Positions 19,260-30,888 of a stretch of DNA of 64,000 nt are shown one piece after another (position 1 is the first letter of the stretch; each line of letters starts with the position of its first letter). Where the stretch lies: assembly GCF_004358025.1 (NCBI RefSeq), contig NZ_SMTL01000002.1:186001-250000 (forward strand). Direction: 5' to 3'. Source of the stretch: Rhizobium deserti. Lineage in GTDB: Bacteria; Pseudomonadota; Alphaproteobacteria; Rhizobiales; Rhizobiaceae. Below the pieces are notes generated by a model. That model worked only from the letters and a program-made list of their open reading frames with translations. It made no database searches and was not told the DNA's origin. A program made the position numbers and the translations under genes.

Positions 19260-19724
19260 ATGCGTTCACGCTCGAGAAGGCTCGCAACAGCCGCAGCCGC
19301 CCTCTTGTTGTTCGCCCAAGGGGAACATGCCATGTCTGAAGACAGCCCATACATGAAGCGTTCGAGGGAGTTTCTTCCCTTTGCTTTGGAAATCGACCGC
19401 GCGACCGCCGAAGCCTTTGCGAACAAATCCGTGTCGGACCTGCAAGCAATATATGAACGGCTGGAAACAGAGGCGGACAGAAGTCAGCAATTCCTCGGCA
19501 ATGGTGGCGCGGCCACTGCCTGCGACGTCGCCCAGTCTACCCTGCTGATCGTCGTCGGATTCTCCATCAACAAAATGGACGGGCAAGGTCGCTACGAGGA
19601 CTGGATGGAAGATGAGAGCCTTCGATTGCTTTCGGATTACAGACAGCTTGTTGCTGCCTGCGGCGAGGATGCCAAGACACCGGCGCTTTCACGCATCACG
19701 GAGGAAATGATCAAGAATCTGTAG
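19260..19724 (+). CDS. Secreted protein of unknown function
   Basis: Unrecognised protein of 154 aa. A basic N terminus and hydrophobic stretch (residues 1-24) form a likely signal peptide. The rest is mostly helical and acidic, with two cysteines (in TACDVA and VAACGED) that could pair in the periplasm. The start is supported by GGAAAG nine bases upstream. Base composition is less GC-rich than neighbouring core genes, and it lies at the edge of a gene-poor patch (19.7-21.1 kb). Confidence 0.6.
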   Translation: MRSRSRRLATAAAALLLFAQGEHAMSEDSPYMKRSREFLPFALEIDRATAEAFANKSVSDLQAIYERLETEADRSQQFLGNGGAATACDVAQSTLLIVVGFSINKMDGQGRYEDWMEDESLRLLSDYRQLVAACGEDAKTPALSRITEEMIKNL

Positions 19725-19969
19725 ATCATGCCAGCGTCCACGGCATTCGCTTTCTCTCAGGTCCGAAGGTCGATCATAGCTGCACGCGAGACGCGAAAGC
19801 CTCGTGCCAGAAACGTTCCCCACCTCGTCAGGCCAACTTCCTCGAAAGCATGGGTAAGCGCCCTCTGCCGAGGACGAAAGTCATGTCTGGTCTGCGTCAA
19901 CATGGCGGATGTTACCTGCGGCAAATTTGAGATAGCGCATTCCCGATAGTAGGTTCAAGAATAGTCTGG

Positions 19970-20116
19970 ATGTATGCAATATGGGATTGGTTCCCGATCG
20001 TCTTCTTCCAGTTCAAGATCCTGGTCTTGGGTGTGGGCATGTTCTTCGCCATCAAGTGGCATCGCGATCAGGCGAAGAGTGACCAATCCAGGGAATACCG
20101 AACGCCTGCCGAATAG
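19970..20116 (+). CDS. Small single-span membrane protein (48 aa)
   Basis: A 49-codon reading frame, ATG at 19970 to TAG at 20114-20116. It begins MYAIWDWFPIVFFQFK, continues with one hydrophobic segment to about residue 28, then FAIKWHRDQAKSD and a charged tail. Aromatic residues at the membrane edge and a basic/acidic cytoplasmic tail look like a genuine small membrane protein rather than chance. I believe similar short proteins are common in Rhizobiaceae, but this needs a search. Function unknown. Confidence 0.6.
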   Translation: MYAIWDWFPIVFFQFKILVLGVGMFFAIKWHRDQAKSDQSREYRTPAE

Positions 20117-20259
20117 AGAAGACCTGCCATCTCGACCGCTCAGGCCGAAAGTCATCTTCCGCTTCGAGCCGTGAACGACCCGCCGCCTGTCATGGGAGAG
20201 CTTGCAATCTTTTCGCGGCTTCTGAGGCGAAATGTCAGCAGCGTCAACGAGCGAGAGAG

Positions 20260-20418
20260 ATGAAGACATACACCCTCGTGTCACTCCTTCTGCAGTGCGT
20301 CTTCCTTATCGCTCACCTGATGCTGCGCATTGATTTCCGCGGATCCAACATCCTAAATTTTGCCATCCTGATCAATGCATTCGTCTGCAATTTGCTCATA
20401 TACAGGCAGAGGCGGTGA
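20260..20418 (+). CDS. Small two-span membrane protein (52 aa)
   Basis: A 53-codon reading frame, ATG at 20260 to TGA at 20416-20418, preceded by GAGAGAG. It has hydrophobic residues 5-21 and 31-47 separated by RIDFRGSN, and a basic C terminus (YRQRR). The pattern predicts two short membrane helices with the positive tail inside. No family recognised. It lies 143 bp after another small membrane protein on the same strand. Confidence 0.5.
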   Translation: MKTYTLVSLLLQCVFLIAHLMLRIDFRGSNILNFAILINAFVCNLLIYRQRR

Positions 20419-20542
20419 TGCTGATGCCAACGCTGGAGTCTGCAGCTTCGCGACGGCGCCGGCTTCATTCCCAACCCGATGGGAGTCATGTTTGGATGAA
20501 CAAAATTTCCCGTCTGCGCCAACTGAACCGTCCCATAAGAAA

Positions 20543-20569
20543 CGGCAGGTCACAGAATGTGACCTGCCG
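20543..20569 (-). terminator. Intrinsic terminator for the secreted-protein gene
   Basis: Twelve-base perfect inverted repeat (CGGCAGGTCACA / TGTGACCTGCCG) with a 3-base loop. On the minus strand it is followed by TTTCTT. It is 30 bp past the stop of the gene at 20601-20945. Confidence 0.85.
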
Positions 20570-20600
20570 AACATGTCGCTACGATATCGCGTAACCGAGA

Positions 20601-20945
20601 TCAGAAATCGAGCTCGAGACCTTCTTCGCAGAAATCGAACTTGGCGGGCTCCGATTCGGATCCGTCTGCAAAGGCTGCCTTGACCCACTGGCCGCAGCTT
20701 TCATTGTTTGTGCTTTTGTCCCAAACAAGATCGACAGTCGCGCCCGGCTTGATGCCGCTGCCGATGTCGAAATATCCCCATTCTTTCTTGTTTTCCGATA
20801 CCAATACCTTGGTAATAGCCGATTTCGTGGAATTTGTCGCCGTGAAGGAGAATTCTGCAGCGTAAACCGAGGTAGCGGTTAATCCGCTCATCGCTATACT
20901 AAAGGAAAGTGCTACAAAGCCCGTGCGAACGCTGGTGATATTCAT
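20601..20945 (-). CDS. Small secreted protein of unknown function
   Basis: Exported protein of 114 aa with a clear signal peptide (residues 1-29, cleavage after VYA-A). The mature part begins EFSFTATNSTKSAITKVLVSENKKEW and is predicted all-beta, with two cysteines (NESCGQW and FDFCEEG) likely forming a disulfide and an acidic C terminus. Similar short proteins in rhizobia have, as I recall, been misannotated as argininosuccinate lyase; there is no enzymatic motif here. A strong terminator follows. Confidence 0.7.
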   Translation of the reverse strand: MNITSVRTGFVALSFSIAMSGLTATSVYAAEFSFTATNSTKSAITKVLVSENKKEWGYFDIGSGIKPGATVDLVWDKSTNNESCGQWVKAAFADGSESEPAKFDFCEEGLELDF

Positions 20946-21154
20946 GTCTGTCCTTGAAGGAATTTGAGTTCTACATGGGCCATCTTGCATTCTCCGTCCG
21001 CAAAGTCGACGGAAATGATGCAGCCTGCGTCCGCACTTGTGTTCCATTATTGGGTAAAGTTCGCAAATACACCGGGCCAATGTCGATGCTTGGCTATCCA
21101 GCGTGACCGTCGCGACGTCTCACGCTTCGGAAAGCCGCCTTCGTTAAACCCTCA

Positions 21155-21862
21155 TCACGGCAAAAGCAGCTCTGCTGCTCTCACCAGGTCCGGGACTTCC
21201 GCATAAGGCAGCCAATCCGGATTGCCGGTTTCACCCCGCCGGTTCACCCAGATCCCGCGCAGGCCGAGTTCGTGGCAGGCCTTCATGTCCCAATACATGC
21301 CCATGGCCACATGCACCGTCTCGTCCGGCGTCACGCCCATCCTCTGATAGGCGTATTCGAACAGCTGCCGTGATGGCTTGTAGGCCTGCGCCTGCTCGGC
21401 GGTGATGACATAGTCGAAGGGCACGCCGATGCTCGCCACGGTCGGGGCGATCAGGTCATCGTCGGAATTGGTGAAGATCGCCAGCTTGTAATGTTGGCGC
21501 AGCCGCCGCAAGGCGTCCGGCACATCGGCATGCGGTCCCATCCGCTTCGGCGCCGAAGCGATCCACTCGACGTCCTCTGGGTTCAAGGTCAGGCCATGGT
21601 GTTCAAAGGCCGCGGTGAAGCCGATCCGCAGGATGTCCTTGTAAAGACGGTGCGGTCGCTCCGCCGTCAACCGGCGCCCCTGTGCCGAAAATTGATCGAG
21701 AATCGCCGATGCACCGACACCGCGTGGATCATGCGCTGCGAGGACCATATCGATCTCGTGCAGAAGCACTTCGTACCACTGCACCAATGTACCATAGCAG
21801 TCGAAGGTGATGACCTTCGGTGCGGGATGGAGCTTGAACATCGGACCGTCGATTTGCGCCAT
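21155..21862 (-). CDS. Haloacid dehalogenase type II-like HAD hydrolase
   Basis: HAD-superfamily hydrolase of 235 aa. Motif I is TFDCYGTLV (nucleophile Asp near residue 19), motif II FTNSDDD, motif III lysine in AYKPS, and motif IV HVAMGMYWDMKACHELG. The wording matches haloacid dehalogenase type II proteins, which remove halide from 2-haloacids, although many such proteins act on other small substrates. I preferred the ATG at 21862; a TTG at 21916 would give 253 aa. Single gene. Confidence 0.83.
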   Translation of the reverse strand: MAQIDGPMFKLHPAPKVITFDCYGTLVQWYEVLLHEIDMVLAAHDPRGVGASAILDQFSAQGRRLTAERPHRLYKDILRIGFTAAFEHHGLTLNPEDVEWIASAPKRMGPHADVPDALRRLRQHYKLAIFTNSDDDLIAPTVASIGVPFDYVITAEQAQAYKPSRQLFEYAYQRMGVTPDETVHVAMGMYWDMKACHELGLRGIWVNRRGETGNPDWLPYAEVPDLVRAAELLLP

Positions 21863-21946
21863 GGAGAAAACCTGCTGCTTGGGTGAACGGAGGCTGAAAG
21901 AACAGTCAATTTTCAAATGGGACGCTTGGGCCGCGTGACATCCCCC

Positions 21947-23125
21947 TTAGCCCTGTAAATAAACAGAACCCTTATCGAAACTCAGCCCCGGAAACACCTT
22001 GCTGGTCAGGTTGTTCGGATCCACACCGAACTGTCGGTAAAGCATGGCGGCCGCCACCTCGCGCACGTCGCCGGTCGGCATCAGGTCCCGGTTGTCGAGC
22101 AGCTTGTCCGGCGAAAGCCCCGGCCATTGGCCGAGAACCCTGCCGCCGGCAACGGCGCCGCCCGCCAGGATGGCGAGCCCGCCGGTGCCGTGGTCGGTGC
22201 CACCGGTGCCGTTTTCACGCGCCGTCCGGCCGAATTCGGTCATTGCCAGCACCACCGTCTTCTTCCAGGCCTCCTCGCCAAGCGTCTGCTTCAGGGTGAC
22301 AATGGCCGTCGCCAGGCCGCGGGCAGCTTTGCGGAATTGCCCCTTCTGGCCCACATGCGTGTCCCAGCCATGGATGGAGAAACTGGCGATCCGGTAATCC
22401 TCGCGCAGCATGCCACCTGCCAGCTTCGCCATGTCCGCCGTGCCAGTCCCGCGCTTGTCCCCGCCATGAAGCGCATCGGACGACATATCTGTCCGCCTCG
22501 CCTCCTGCATCGCCCGGGTAAAAGCCTCGTCGCCTGCATAAAGCCGGTCGAGGAAGGACATCTCGTCCTCGGCTAGCGCAAAATTGCTCTGGCTCGACCA
22601 GGAATCCGCCTCGTTAGGTCCGGTCAGGATGAGTTCCAGAGACGTGTTGATGTCGATCGCCTTGCGCGTTTCCGAACGGGGCATGACCGACAGCGTCCGG
22701 TTCAGCCAGCCGCTGCGCTGGCTCCCATTGACACCACCATTTTCGAGAATGTCCTGACCGTCGAAATGGCTGCGCTGATCCCGGTAGGGCGTCGATACCG
22801 CATGCGCGAAGGAGAGTTCGCCCGCCTGCCAGAGCGGCATCAGCGCCGAGGCTGCTGGATGGAGGCCGAAGAAGCCGTCCAGGTCCAGAAGCCCGCTGTC
22901 GGGTGTCAGCCCCAGCTTCGGCCGCAGGCCGGCATAGGCGGGGTCGCCATAGGGCTGTACCAGGTCGAGCCCGTCCATGGCGCCGCGCAGGATGATGGTG
23001 ACGAACCGGGCGTCGCCGGGCATGGCGGCGAAGCTCACGGGCGTCAGCACAGGCGCCGCAGCGGCACAGCAGGCGCCGGCCAAAAAGCCGCGGCGCGACA
23101 GCAGCAGGCGGTTTTGCAGGGTCAT
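21947..23125 (-). CDS. DUF1501 domain-containing Tat-exported protein
   Basis: Protein of 392 aa of the DUF1501 family, related to sulfatase/alkaline-phosphatase-like folds. The N terminus carries a twin-arginine signal (SRRGFLAGACCAAAAP, residues 9-24), so it is exported folded. Conserved family stretches follow: FVTIILRGAMDGLDLV, RDQRSHFDGQDILENG, IHGWDTHVGQ, MTEFGRTARENGTGGTDHGTGG. The His/Asp content of the last motif suggests metal binding. The start has AGGAGA seven bases upstream. It follows the DUF1800 gene after 2 bp; the two are a known conserved pair without an established function. Confidence 0.88.
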   Translation of the reverse strand: MTLQNRLLLSRRGFLAGACCAAAAPVLTPVSFAAMPGDARFVTIILRGAMDGLDLVQPYGDPAYAGLRPKLGLTPDSGLLDLDGFFGLHPAASALMPLWQAGELSFAHAVSTPYRDQRSHFDGQDILENGGVNGSQRSGWLNRTLSVMPRSETRKAIDINTSLELILTGPNEADSWSSQSNFALAEDEMSFLDRLYAGDEAFTRAMQEARRTDMSSDALHGGDKRGTGTADMAKLAGGMLREDYRIASFSIHGWDTHVGQKGQFRKAARGLATAIVTLKQTLGEEAWKKTVVLAMTEFGRTARENGTGGTDHGTGGLAILAGGAVAGGRVLGQWPGLSPDKLLDNRDLMPTGDVREVAAAMLYRQFGVDPNNLTSKVFPGLSFDKGSVYLQG

Positions 23126-23127
23126 CG

Positions 23128-24603
23128 TTATCTCCTGTTGAACTCGGGCGAGGCGAGAACCATGGTGATCCCATGCACCTTGTTGGGCGCCTGCGAAATG
23201 ATGTTTCGGGTTTGCGGCGTGGCCGCATCGCCGAGTGCCGCTTCCAGAAATTGCGACGGCTCGAGCTTGCCGGCAAAAGTGCGCGCCACCTTCTGCGACC
23301 AGGCGATCCTCTCGCTGAGCTGGCTGGCGGTCAGCCAGGCGGAGGCATCGTCGGCAAAGCCTGCCGGGCTCGGCGGCTGCCATATGGGCTGCCCCATCCT
23401 TTGCAGCGCCGCAAGCGTCAGCGCATTGGCGGTCGCCGCCCGCTGCTTGGCTTCTTCCCGGGCTGTCGCACTGCTCGCCATGTCGATTGCCTTGCCCATT
23501 GGGCCATCGGCCGCTTCGCTGTTTTCCATGTCGCGCAGAAGCGTGGCGAAATTCCCTTCCGGAAGATCCAGTGCGCGAAAGCCCGAGGCGATGAATTCGA
23601 ACGGCCGCTTGATCTTCTGACCCGGATCGGACCATGCCCGCGGCTGCTGCAGCATGGCCCGGTAGACCTCCGTCAGATTGCCGCCGCTTGCCGTCCATGC
23701 GGCCACCATGGGGGCGAGCATGTCCGGCGGCGGCGTGTCGGAAATGAAATGCGACAGCAGCTTGCGGCAGATATGCTCGGCCGTTTTCGGATGGGCGGCC
23801 AGGTCCTCGAGCATCAGCACATGGTCCTGCCCCGCGCCTTCGTCGTCACCATAAGTTCGCCCGAGCAGGCTGATCGCCCCGCCCTCGGCGAAGCGCGGCC
23901 GATGCACCACGTCCAGCGAACGGTTGTCGACCGAAAGCCCGGTGAGGATCAGGGCGGCGGCGCGCACGTCGTCCTGGCCATAGCCGCTGCCGGCACCGAG
24001 CGTATGCAGTTCAAGCAGTTCGCGTGCAAGATTTTCGTTCAGGCCTCGTCCGGCCCTCTGGCCGGCGACCGAATCGGGCCCGACGCTTTGCACCTGGTCC
24101 AGATAGATCAGCATGGCCGGATGCAGCACGGCCGCGGCCAGAAGCCGCGAGAACGAGCCGCCGAGATGCGGACGGATGGCTTCCGCCTCGTGGAGCGGCA
24201 CCACCATCCGCATCGGCAGGGATTTCAGCGCGCTGGTGGAAAAATGGTCGGTCCAGAAGCTCGCCAGGCGCTCAAAGAAGCCGAGCGGCGAATTCACCGC
24301 CTGGGCCAGCCGCGCGACCGCATCCTGGCGGTAGATGGCCTGCGCTTCCCGCTGCGTTTGCCGCCGGATCGTTTCGTTCGGCTTTCCGTCCCTGGCCGCC
24401 TTGGCCTCGGCGGCACGCAGCGAAATGACCCGCGTCGCCGTTTCGCGCCGACCGACAATGCCTTCCCGGGGAAAGCGCGGCTTCTTGGAAACGCCCTGCT
24501 TCACCTGGTCGAGAAGACCGTCCGCATCGGCAGGCATCGCGTCGCCCGGACGCAGGCCGTATCCAAAGCGGATGGCCGCAAATGTCGGATCTGCAAGGGC
24601 CAT
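23128..24603 (-). CDS. DUF1800 domain-containing protein
   Basis: Protein of 491 aa, DUF1800 family, mostly helical, with no obvious signal peptide. Family features visible are RFGYGLRPGD at the start, LASFWTDHFSTS near residue 117, NENLARELLELHTLGAGSGYGQDDVRAAA near 205-233 and HICRKLLSHFISD further on. The ATG at 24603 has AAGGAG five bases upstream. It is the first gene of a two-gene operon with the DUF1501 protein. A role in cell-surface or exported-complex assembly is possible but unproven. Confidence 0.86.
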   Translation of the reverse strand: MALADPTFAAIRFGYGLRPGDAMPADADGLLDQVKQGVSKKPRFPREGIVGRRETATRVISLRAAEAKAARDGKPNETIRRQTQREAQAIYRQDAVARLAQAVNSPLGFFERLASFWTDHFSTSALKSLPMRMVVPLHEAEAIRPHLGGSFSRLLAAAVLHPAMLIYLDQVQSVGPDSVAGQRAGRGLNENLARELLELHTLGAGSGYGQDDVRAAALILTGLSVDNRSLDVVHRPRFAEGGAISLLGRTYGDDEGAGQDHVLMLEDLAAHPKTAEHICRKLLSHFISDTPPPDMLAPMVAAWTASGGNLTEVYRAMLQQPRAWSDPGQKIKRPFEFIASGFRALDLPEGNFATLLRDMENSEAADGPMGKAIDMASSATAREEAKQRAATANALTLAALQRMGQPIWQPPSPAGFADDASAWLTASQLSERIAWSQKVARTFAGKLEPSQFLEAALGDAATPQTRNIISQAPNKVHGITMVLASPEFNRR

Positions 24604-24802
24604 TCGCACTCCTTGATTGGCTGAATCAGGGTCGGGGAAAAAAGTGTCGGAAACCGCTTGGAAATAGGGCTATTTCGGGACATGTCCAATTTGCGCTCAT
24701 GCTCGTGCCCCACCACCCCACCAGCCGCCTCGTTTCCCTTTTGTACCGGTTTTTGCCCCGCCACCTCTTCCCTTTGACCGCGACTGCCTCCATATTTGCC
24801 CT

Positions 24803-27919
<3,117 letters not shown>

Positions 27920-27972
27920 GGCTTGACCAGATCTGCCGCGTCTTCATAATTAGCCAAGCCTGAGGTATTCCT

Positions 27973-28218
27973 ATGGATTCGATCACTGTCCGCATTCCGA
28001 ACGAGACAGCGGCCCGCCTGGCTAGGCTGGCGGAAAAACTGTCGCGCCCCGCAAGCACCGTGGCCGCTGACGCCATCGAAGATTTCCTCGCGCGGGAGGA
28101 ATGGCAGCTGGCTGAAATCGAGGCCGGACTTGCCGAGGCCCATCGCGGTGAATTTGCTACGGACGCCGAGGTCGATGCCGTGCTCACCCGCTTTGGCGTC
28201 GCCCCGCGCCCCGTCTGA
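27973..28218 (+). CDS. Ribbon-helix-helix antitoxin
   Basis: Antitoxin of 81 aa. Residues 1-45 (MDSITVRIPNETAARLARLA onward) form a CopG/ParD-like ribbon-helix-helix DNA-binding domain that would autoregulate the operon. The C-terminal part (EAHRGEFATDAEVDAVLTRFG) is the toxin-binding tail and closely resembles the tail of the antitoxin at 6826-7056. The stop overlaps the toxin start by one base (TGATG). Confidence 0.82.
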   Translation: MDSITVRIPNETAARLARLAEKLSRPASTVAADAIEDFLAREEWQLAEIEAGLAEAHRGEFATDAEVDAVLTRFGVAPRPV

Positions 28219-28505
28219 TGTTGCCCATCCGCTACACGAAGCGCGCACTCGGGCGGCTGCGGCATGTGGGAGACTGGATCGGTCAGGACAATCCCGCCGC
28301 AGCAGAACGAGTCGTAGCGCGGATCGCCAGATCCATAGATCTGCTTCGCGACCATCCCCACAAGGGCCGCCCCGGTCGTCTCGCCGATACGCGGGAATTC
28401 GTTCTGACGGACATCCCATACATCATCGTTTATCGCCTCATGCCGAACCACATCCAGATCATCACCATCATGCACACATCGCAGCGATGGCCGGATCGGC
28501 TATGA
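28218..28505 (+). CDS. ParE/RelE family toxin
   Basis: Toxin of 95 aa. It begins with LPIRYTKRALGRLRHVGDWI, has a central AAERVVARIARSIDLLRDHPHKGRPGR segment and ends with strands FVLTDIPYIIVYRLMPNHIQIITIMHTSQRWP, the typical ParE pattern. It probably targets gyrase or ribosome-bound mRNA, blocked by the upstream antitoxin. The end of the gene overlaps the second uvrB-tail copy, so the module sits between two copies of the uvrB 3' end. Confidence 0.85.
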   Translation: MLPIRYTKRALGRLRHVGDWIGQDNPAAAERVVARIARSIDLLRDHPHKGRPGRLADTREFVLTDIPYIIVYRLMPNHIQIITIMHTSQRWPDRL

Positions 28506-28576
28506 CGGGCGAGGATCCCGGCGAGCAGAAGCGCAAGGGACGGATCAAGGACAAGATGGGCCGGCCGGGGCGGTAA
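28502..28576 (+). pseudogene. Second, detached copy of the uvrB 3' end (copy B)
   Basis: From the ATG at 28502, 24 codons ending EDPGEQKRKGRIKDKMGRPGR then TAA. The 66 bases from 28511 align with the real uvrB end at 27854-27919 without gaps. It has no helicase sequence in front of it, so it is a remnant or a recombination footprint. From memory, its DPGEQKRKGR wording is closer to what I expect of rhizobial UvrB tails than the attached copy is. Confidence 0.8.
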
Positions 28577-28844
28577 TTCAGGCCCCTTGTCCTGTGCTCT
28601 CAGCTAGAGAAGCGCCAGGAATTCATGCAGACGGCTCATGACGAGCCTAGACGCAGCACCGAGGCGCGATGTTCTTGGGCCGCACCAGAGAAGGCCGGGT
28701 AAACATCATCTGTACCATCATCGCTTCTTAAATGCGCCAAATTGCGACGGCACAACTGGCATGAATGGGTATCTAGACTGATCGCACGACCAGACGAGTT
28801 TCTCCCTCACATCTTGAAAAACGACCGCAGAATTCGTTATGAAA

Positions 28845-29429
28845 TCAACCCATTGCTCGGAACCAGTCACGAATAGAGAGGTGCAAACGCACCACTTCAT
28901 CCTCAGCAAGGGGTTTGCAATGCGCAATGGGACCGCGAAGCACGTTGAGTGTAGCGGTGACTCGTTCAAGCGCTTTGATATCCTGAAAGATATCGTTGAA
29001 GTCGCTCCAATTGGATTTGATGATCTCTGACAGCTCACCAAAAGTAGTGTAATCGATTGCCTCTTGCGATCGTACAGAAACACCAAATTCCTTTTCTTTT
29101 TTCCGCGTTGACGCGACATGGCTTTTCACATTTTCAGGCACCCTAACATGCCACCATTGTTCACCGTGCTTCTCGAAGAGAACGTCCACAACAAGAGAGC
29201 GAATGGAGTTTTCCAGACAGTAGAAAACACGATAGTGGGCGCTCATTTCAGCGGCTTCACGACGGATTTTCTGTTCAAACTGCGGATAATAAGTTTCGTC
29301 GATCTTTTGTTCGTTCGGCGGCAAATGCCCTAAGTCGACTTCGTAATCGCGCTCAACCCGTTGTATCGCAGCCTCGATGGCTAAGTTGTTCAAGGCAAAC
29401 AGGCGAATACGGTCAGCTAGGCTATTCAT
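28845..29429 (-). CDS. Swt1-type HEPN domain protein
   Basis: Protein of 194 aa, all-helical, with the HEPN RNase hallmark Rx4-6H as RGPIAH (R165-H170, in LRGPIAHCKPL). An upstream conserved YCLENSIRSLV segment (70-80) is also typical of Swt1-like HEPN proteins. HEPN domains of this type are metal-independent RNases found in toxin and antiphage systems. The ATG at 29429 overlaps the end of the DUF5343 gene by eight bases, so the two are made together. The gene is visibly more AT-rich than the flanking core genes and lies next to a TA module, consistent with horizontal transfer. Its RNA target is unknown. Confidence 0.75.
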   Translation of the reverse strand: MNSLADRIRLFALNNLAIEAAIQRVERDYEVDLGHLPPNEQKIDETYYPQFEQKIRREAAEMSAHYRVFYCLENSIRSLVVDVLFEKHGEQWWHVRVPENVKSHVASTRKKEKEFGVSVRSQEAIDYTTFGELSEIIKSNWSDFNDIFQDIKALERVTATLNVLRGPIAHCKPLAEDEVVRLHLSIRDWFRAMG

Positions 29430-30045
29430 TGGTCAAGAGGTTCGCTCGAATTGCGGAAAAAATCGCGTTATAGACGTTAACGTCGGTCGTCTCAGGCAAA
29501 TTGACGTTGATCGTGTAAGCAAGTCGCAATTCGGGCGACGAACTTGATCTAGATTCGTGCTTCACCAACGACTTTGAGATCCCCAACGGTTCAAGCTTTT
29601 CAACCGCAGGCACAACGGCTGAATCAAAATCCGCAAGTTGCTTGCAGGCCTTGAAGCTTCCGACAATGGCGCCGACTGCTCCGTCGCTTGGTTCTTTTCC
29701 AGTTACTTCAACCACGAGGTTTTTCAACTTGTCGTCCGTGAGTGCGTGCGCGAATTCATTCTTCTGGAATATGTCTGAGTAACCATTCCTCATGGCCTCG
29801 GCCATGGCTGCGCCGCTACTGTCGGCATTACGGAAACGAGTATATAGCTCTGTTGGCGTCCCATCGCTTTGAATGAAGCCGAGTCGCTTCAAGAACGGGA
29901 TGAACGGCTTCGCACTGCCAGAGCCATATCCTAGAACAGTTGCCTGGAAATCCTGGGTGTAGCGTGGCGGTACTTTTGCCTGCTGTATCTTCTCAAAAAT
30001 TTTCCCAATTAAGCCGGTGGAATTCATGAATGGTGGTAAAGCCAT
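29422..30045 (-). CDS. DUF5343 domain-containing protein
   Basis: Protein of 207 aa. The first 140 residues match DUF5343 in style: PPFMNSTGLIGKIFEKIQQAKVPPRYTQDF, AKPFIPFLKRLGFIQSDGTPTELYTRFR, then GYSDIFQKNEF. It has the feel of one or two winged-helix units. The C-terminal 60 residues form strands ending LAYTINVNLPETTDVNVYNAIFSAIRANL. It carries a GAGGGAG site before the ATG at 30045. It is first in a two-gene unit with the HEPN protein and, by analogy, might act as its antitoxin or sensor; this is inference. Low GC marks it as accessory. Confidence 0.7.
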   Translation of the reverse strand: MALPPFMNSTGLIGKIFEKIQQAKVPPRYTQDFQATVLGYGSGSAKPFIPFLKRLGFIQSDGTPTELYTRFRNADSSGAAMAEAMRNGYSDIFQKNEFAHALTDDKLKNLVVEVTGKEPSDGAVGAIVGSFKACKQLADFDSAVVPAVEKLEPLGISKSLVKHESRSSSSPELRLAYTINVNLPETTDVNVYNAIFSAIRANLLTNE

Positions 30046-30342
30046 GCGTCTCCCTCTCGCTCTCCTGCTGACATACGTTAAAGGGAAGCGGGCAGCGTCG
30101 TAAAGTAACGAATTAGAAGTTCAAAAGAATGCTGAACCTATCCTTAGGCTTGTATATCAACGTAGTGGCTGGACCGCGTTGGTAGTTGAAGAACTACGTA
30201 GCTCGTCATCATCAGAAGTCTCCAAAACGTCTCCTGTCGCCTTTAATCCTGGAAGAAATGGGCGGCCTCAACCGGCGCTATTCTTCTCCCTACACATCAC
30301 GGAGAGTGGCTTATGTTCCCCCACACGCTTCAACGGATCCCC

Positions 30343-30801
30343 ATGCGACTCCTCCTCGCCTTCACCCTCCTCGCCCTCTCCTTTCTCCCGGCGAGTGCAG
30401 AGACCTTCAAAACCCCGCAGGCGCTGATCAAGGCGCTTTATGCCTACGACACGGCCGAAACGCCTGAGGATGCGCCCTCGCCCTACCAGCCCTTCTTCTC
30501 GCGCGGGTTGAAAAAACTGTTCCAGAAGGACCGCGATGCCACCGGCGAGGGCGAGGTCGGGGCGGTGGATTTCGATCCGGTGATTTCCGGCCAGGATGGC
30601 GAGGCGAAGGGGATAAAACTTTCGCCGCCGATCCTCACCGGCGACCGGGCCGAGCTGGAAGTGTATTTCCGCAACGGCACGGAGAAGGTGACGCTCTATT
30701 ACACGCTGGTGCGCGAAGGCGGCGGCTGGAAGGTGGACGACATCGCCAACCAGGAAGGCGAATTCCCCTGGAGCCTGCGCGATTTGCTCGGCGGCCAGTA
30801 G
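30343..30801 (+). CDS. DUF3828-like exported protein
   Basis: Exported protein of 152 aa. Signal peptide is residues 1-20 (MRLLLAFTLLALSFLPASAE). The mature part reads like the DUF3828 family, a cystatin/NTF2-like fold: TPQALIKALYAYDT at the start and YYTLVREGGGWKVDDIANQEG near the end. There are no catalytic motifs. The ATG at 30343 is chosen because it begins the signal peptide; a start at 30313 would add ten residues. It stands alone. Confidence 0.7.
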   Translation: MRLLLAFTLLALSFLPASAETFKTPQALIKALYAYDTAETPEDAPSPYQPFFSRGLKKLFQKDRDATGEGEVGAVDFDPVISGQDGEAKGIKLSPPILTGDRAELEVYFRNGTEKVTLYYTLVREGGGWKVDDIANQEGEFPWSLRDLLGGQ

Positions 30802-30856
30802 CGCATCCCTTCCGGCACGACTTCTATGACGTCTCTCGCCGCGCCGACGGGCGGCG

Positions 30857-30888
30857 GCTGGATCCCGCTTCCAAGGCCGGGATGACGA
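30857..30888. repeat. Probable dispersed intergenic repeat
   Basis: GCTGGATCCCGCTTCCAAGG followed by CCGGGATGACGA has the form of short dispersed repeats (GGATCCCG ... CGGGATGAC) seen in intergenic DNA of many proteobacteria. Only one copy is in this window. Confidence 0.45.

Noticed and set aside
19728-19949. 73-codon plus-strand frame after the secreted protein
   Set aside because: Starts 3 bp after the previous stop without a binding site, and the composition is unlike a protein.
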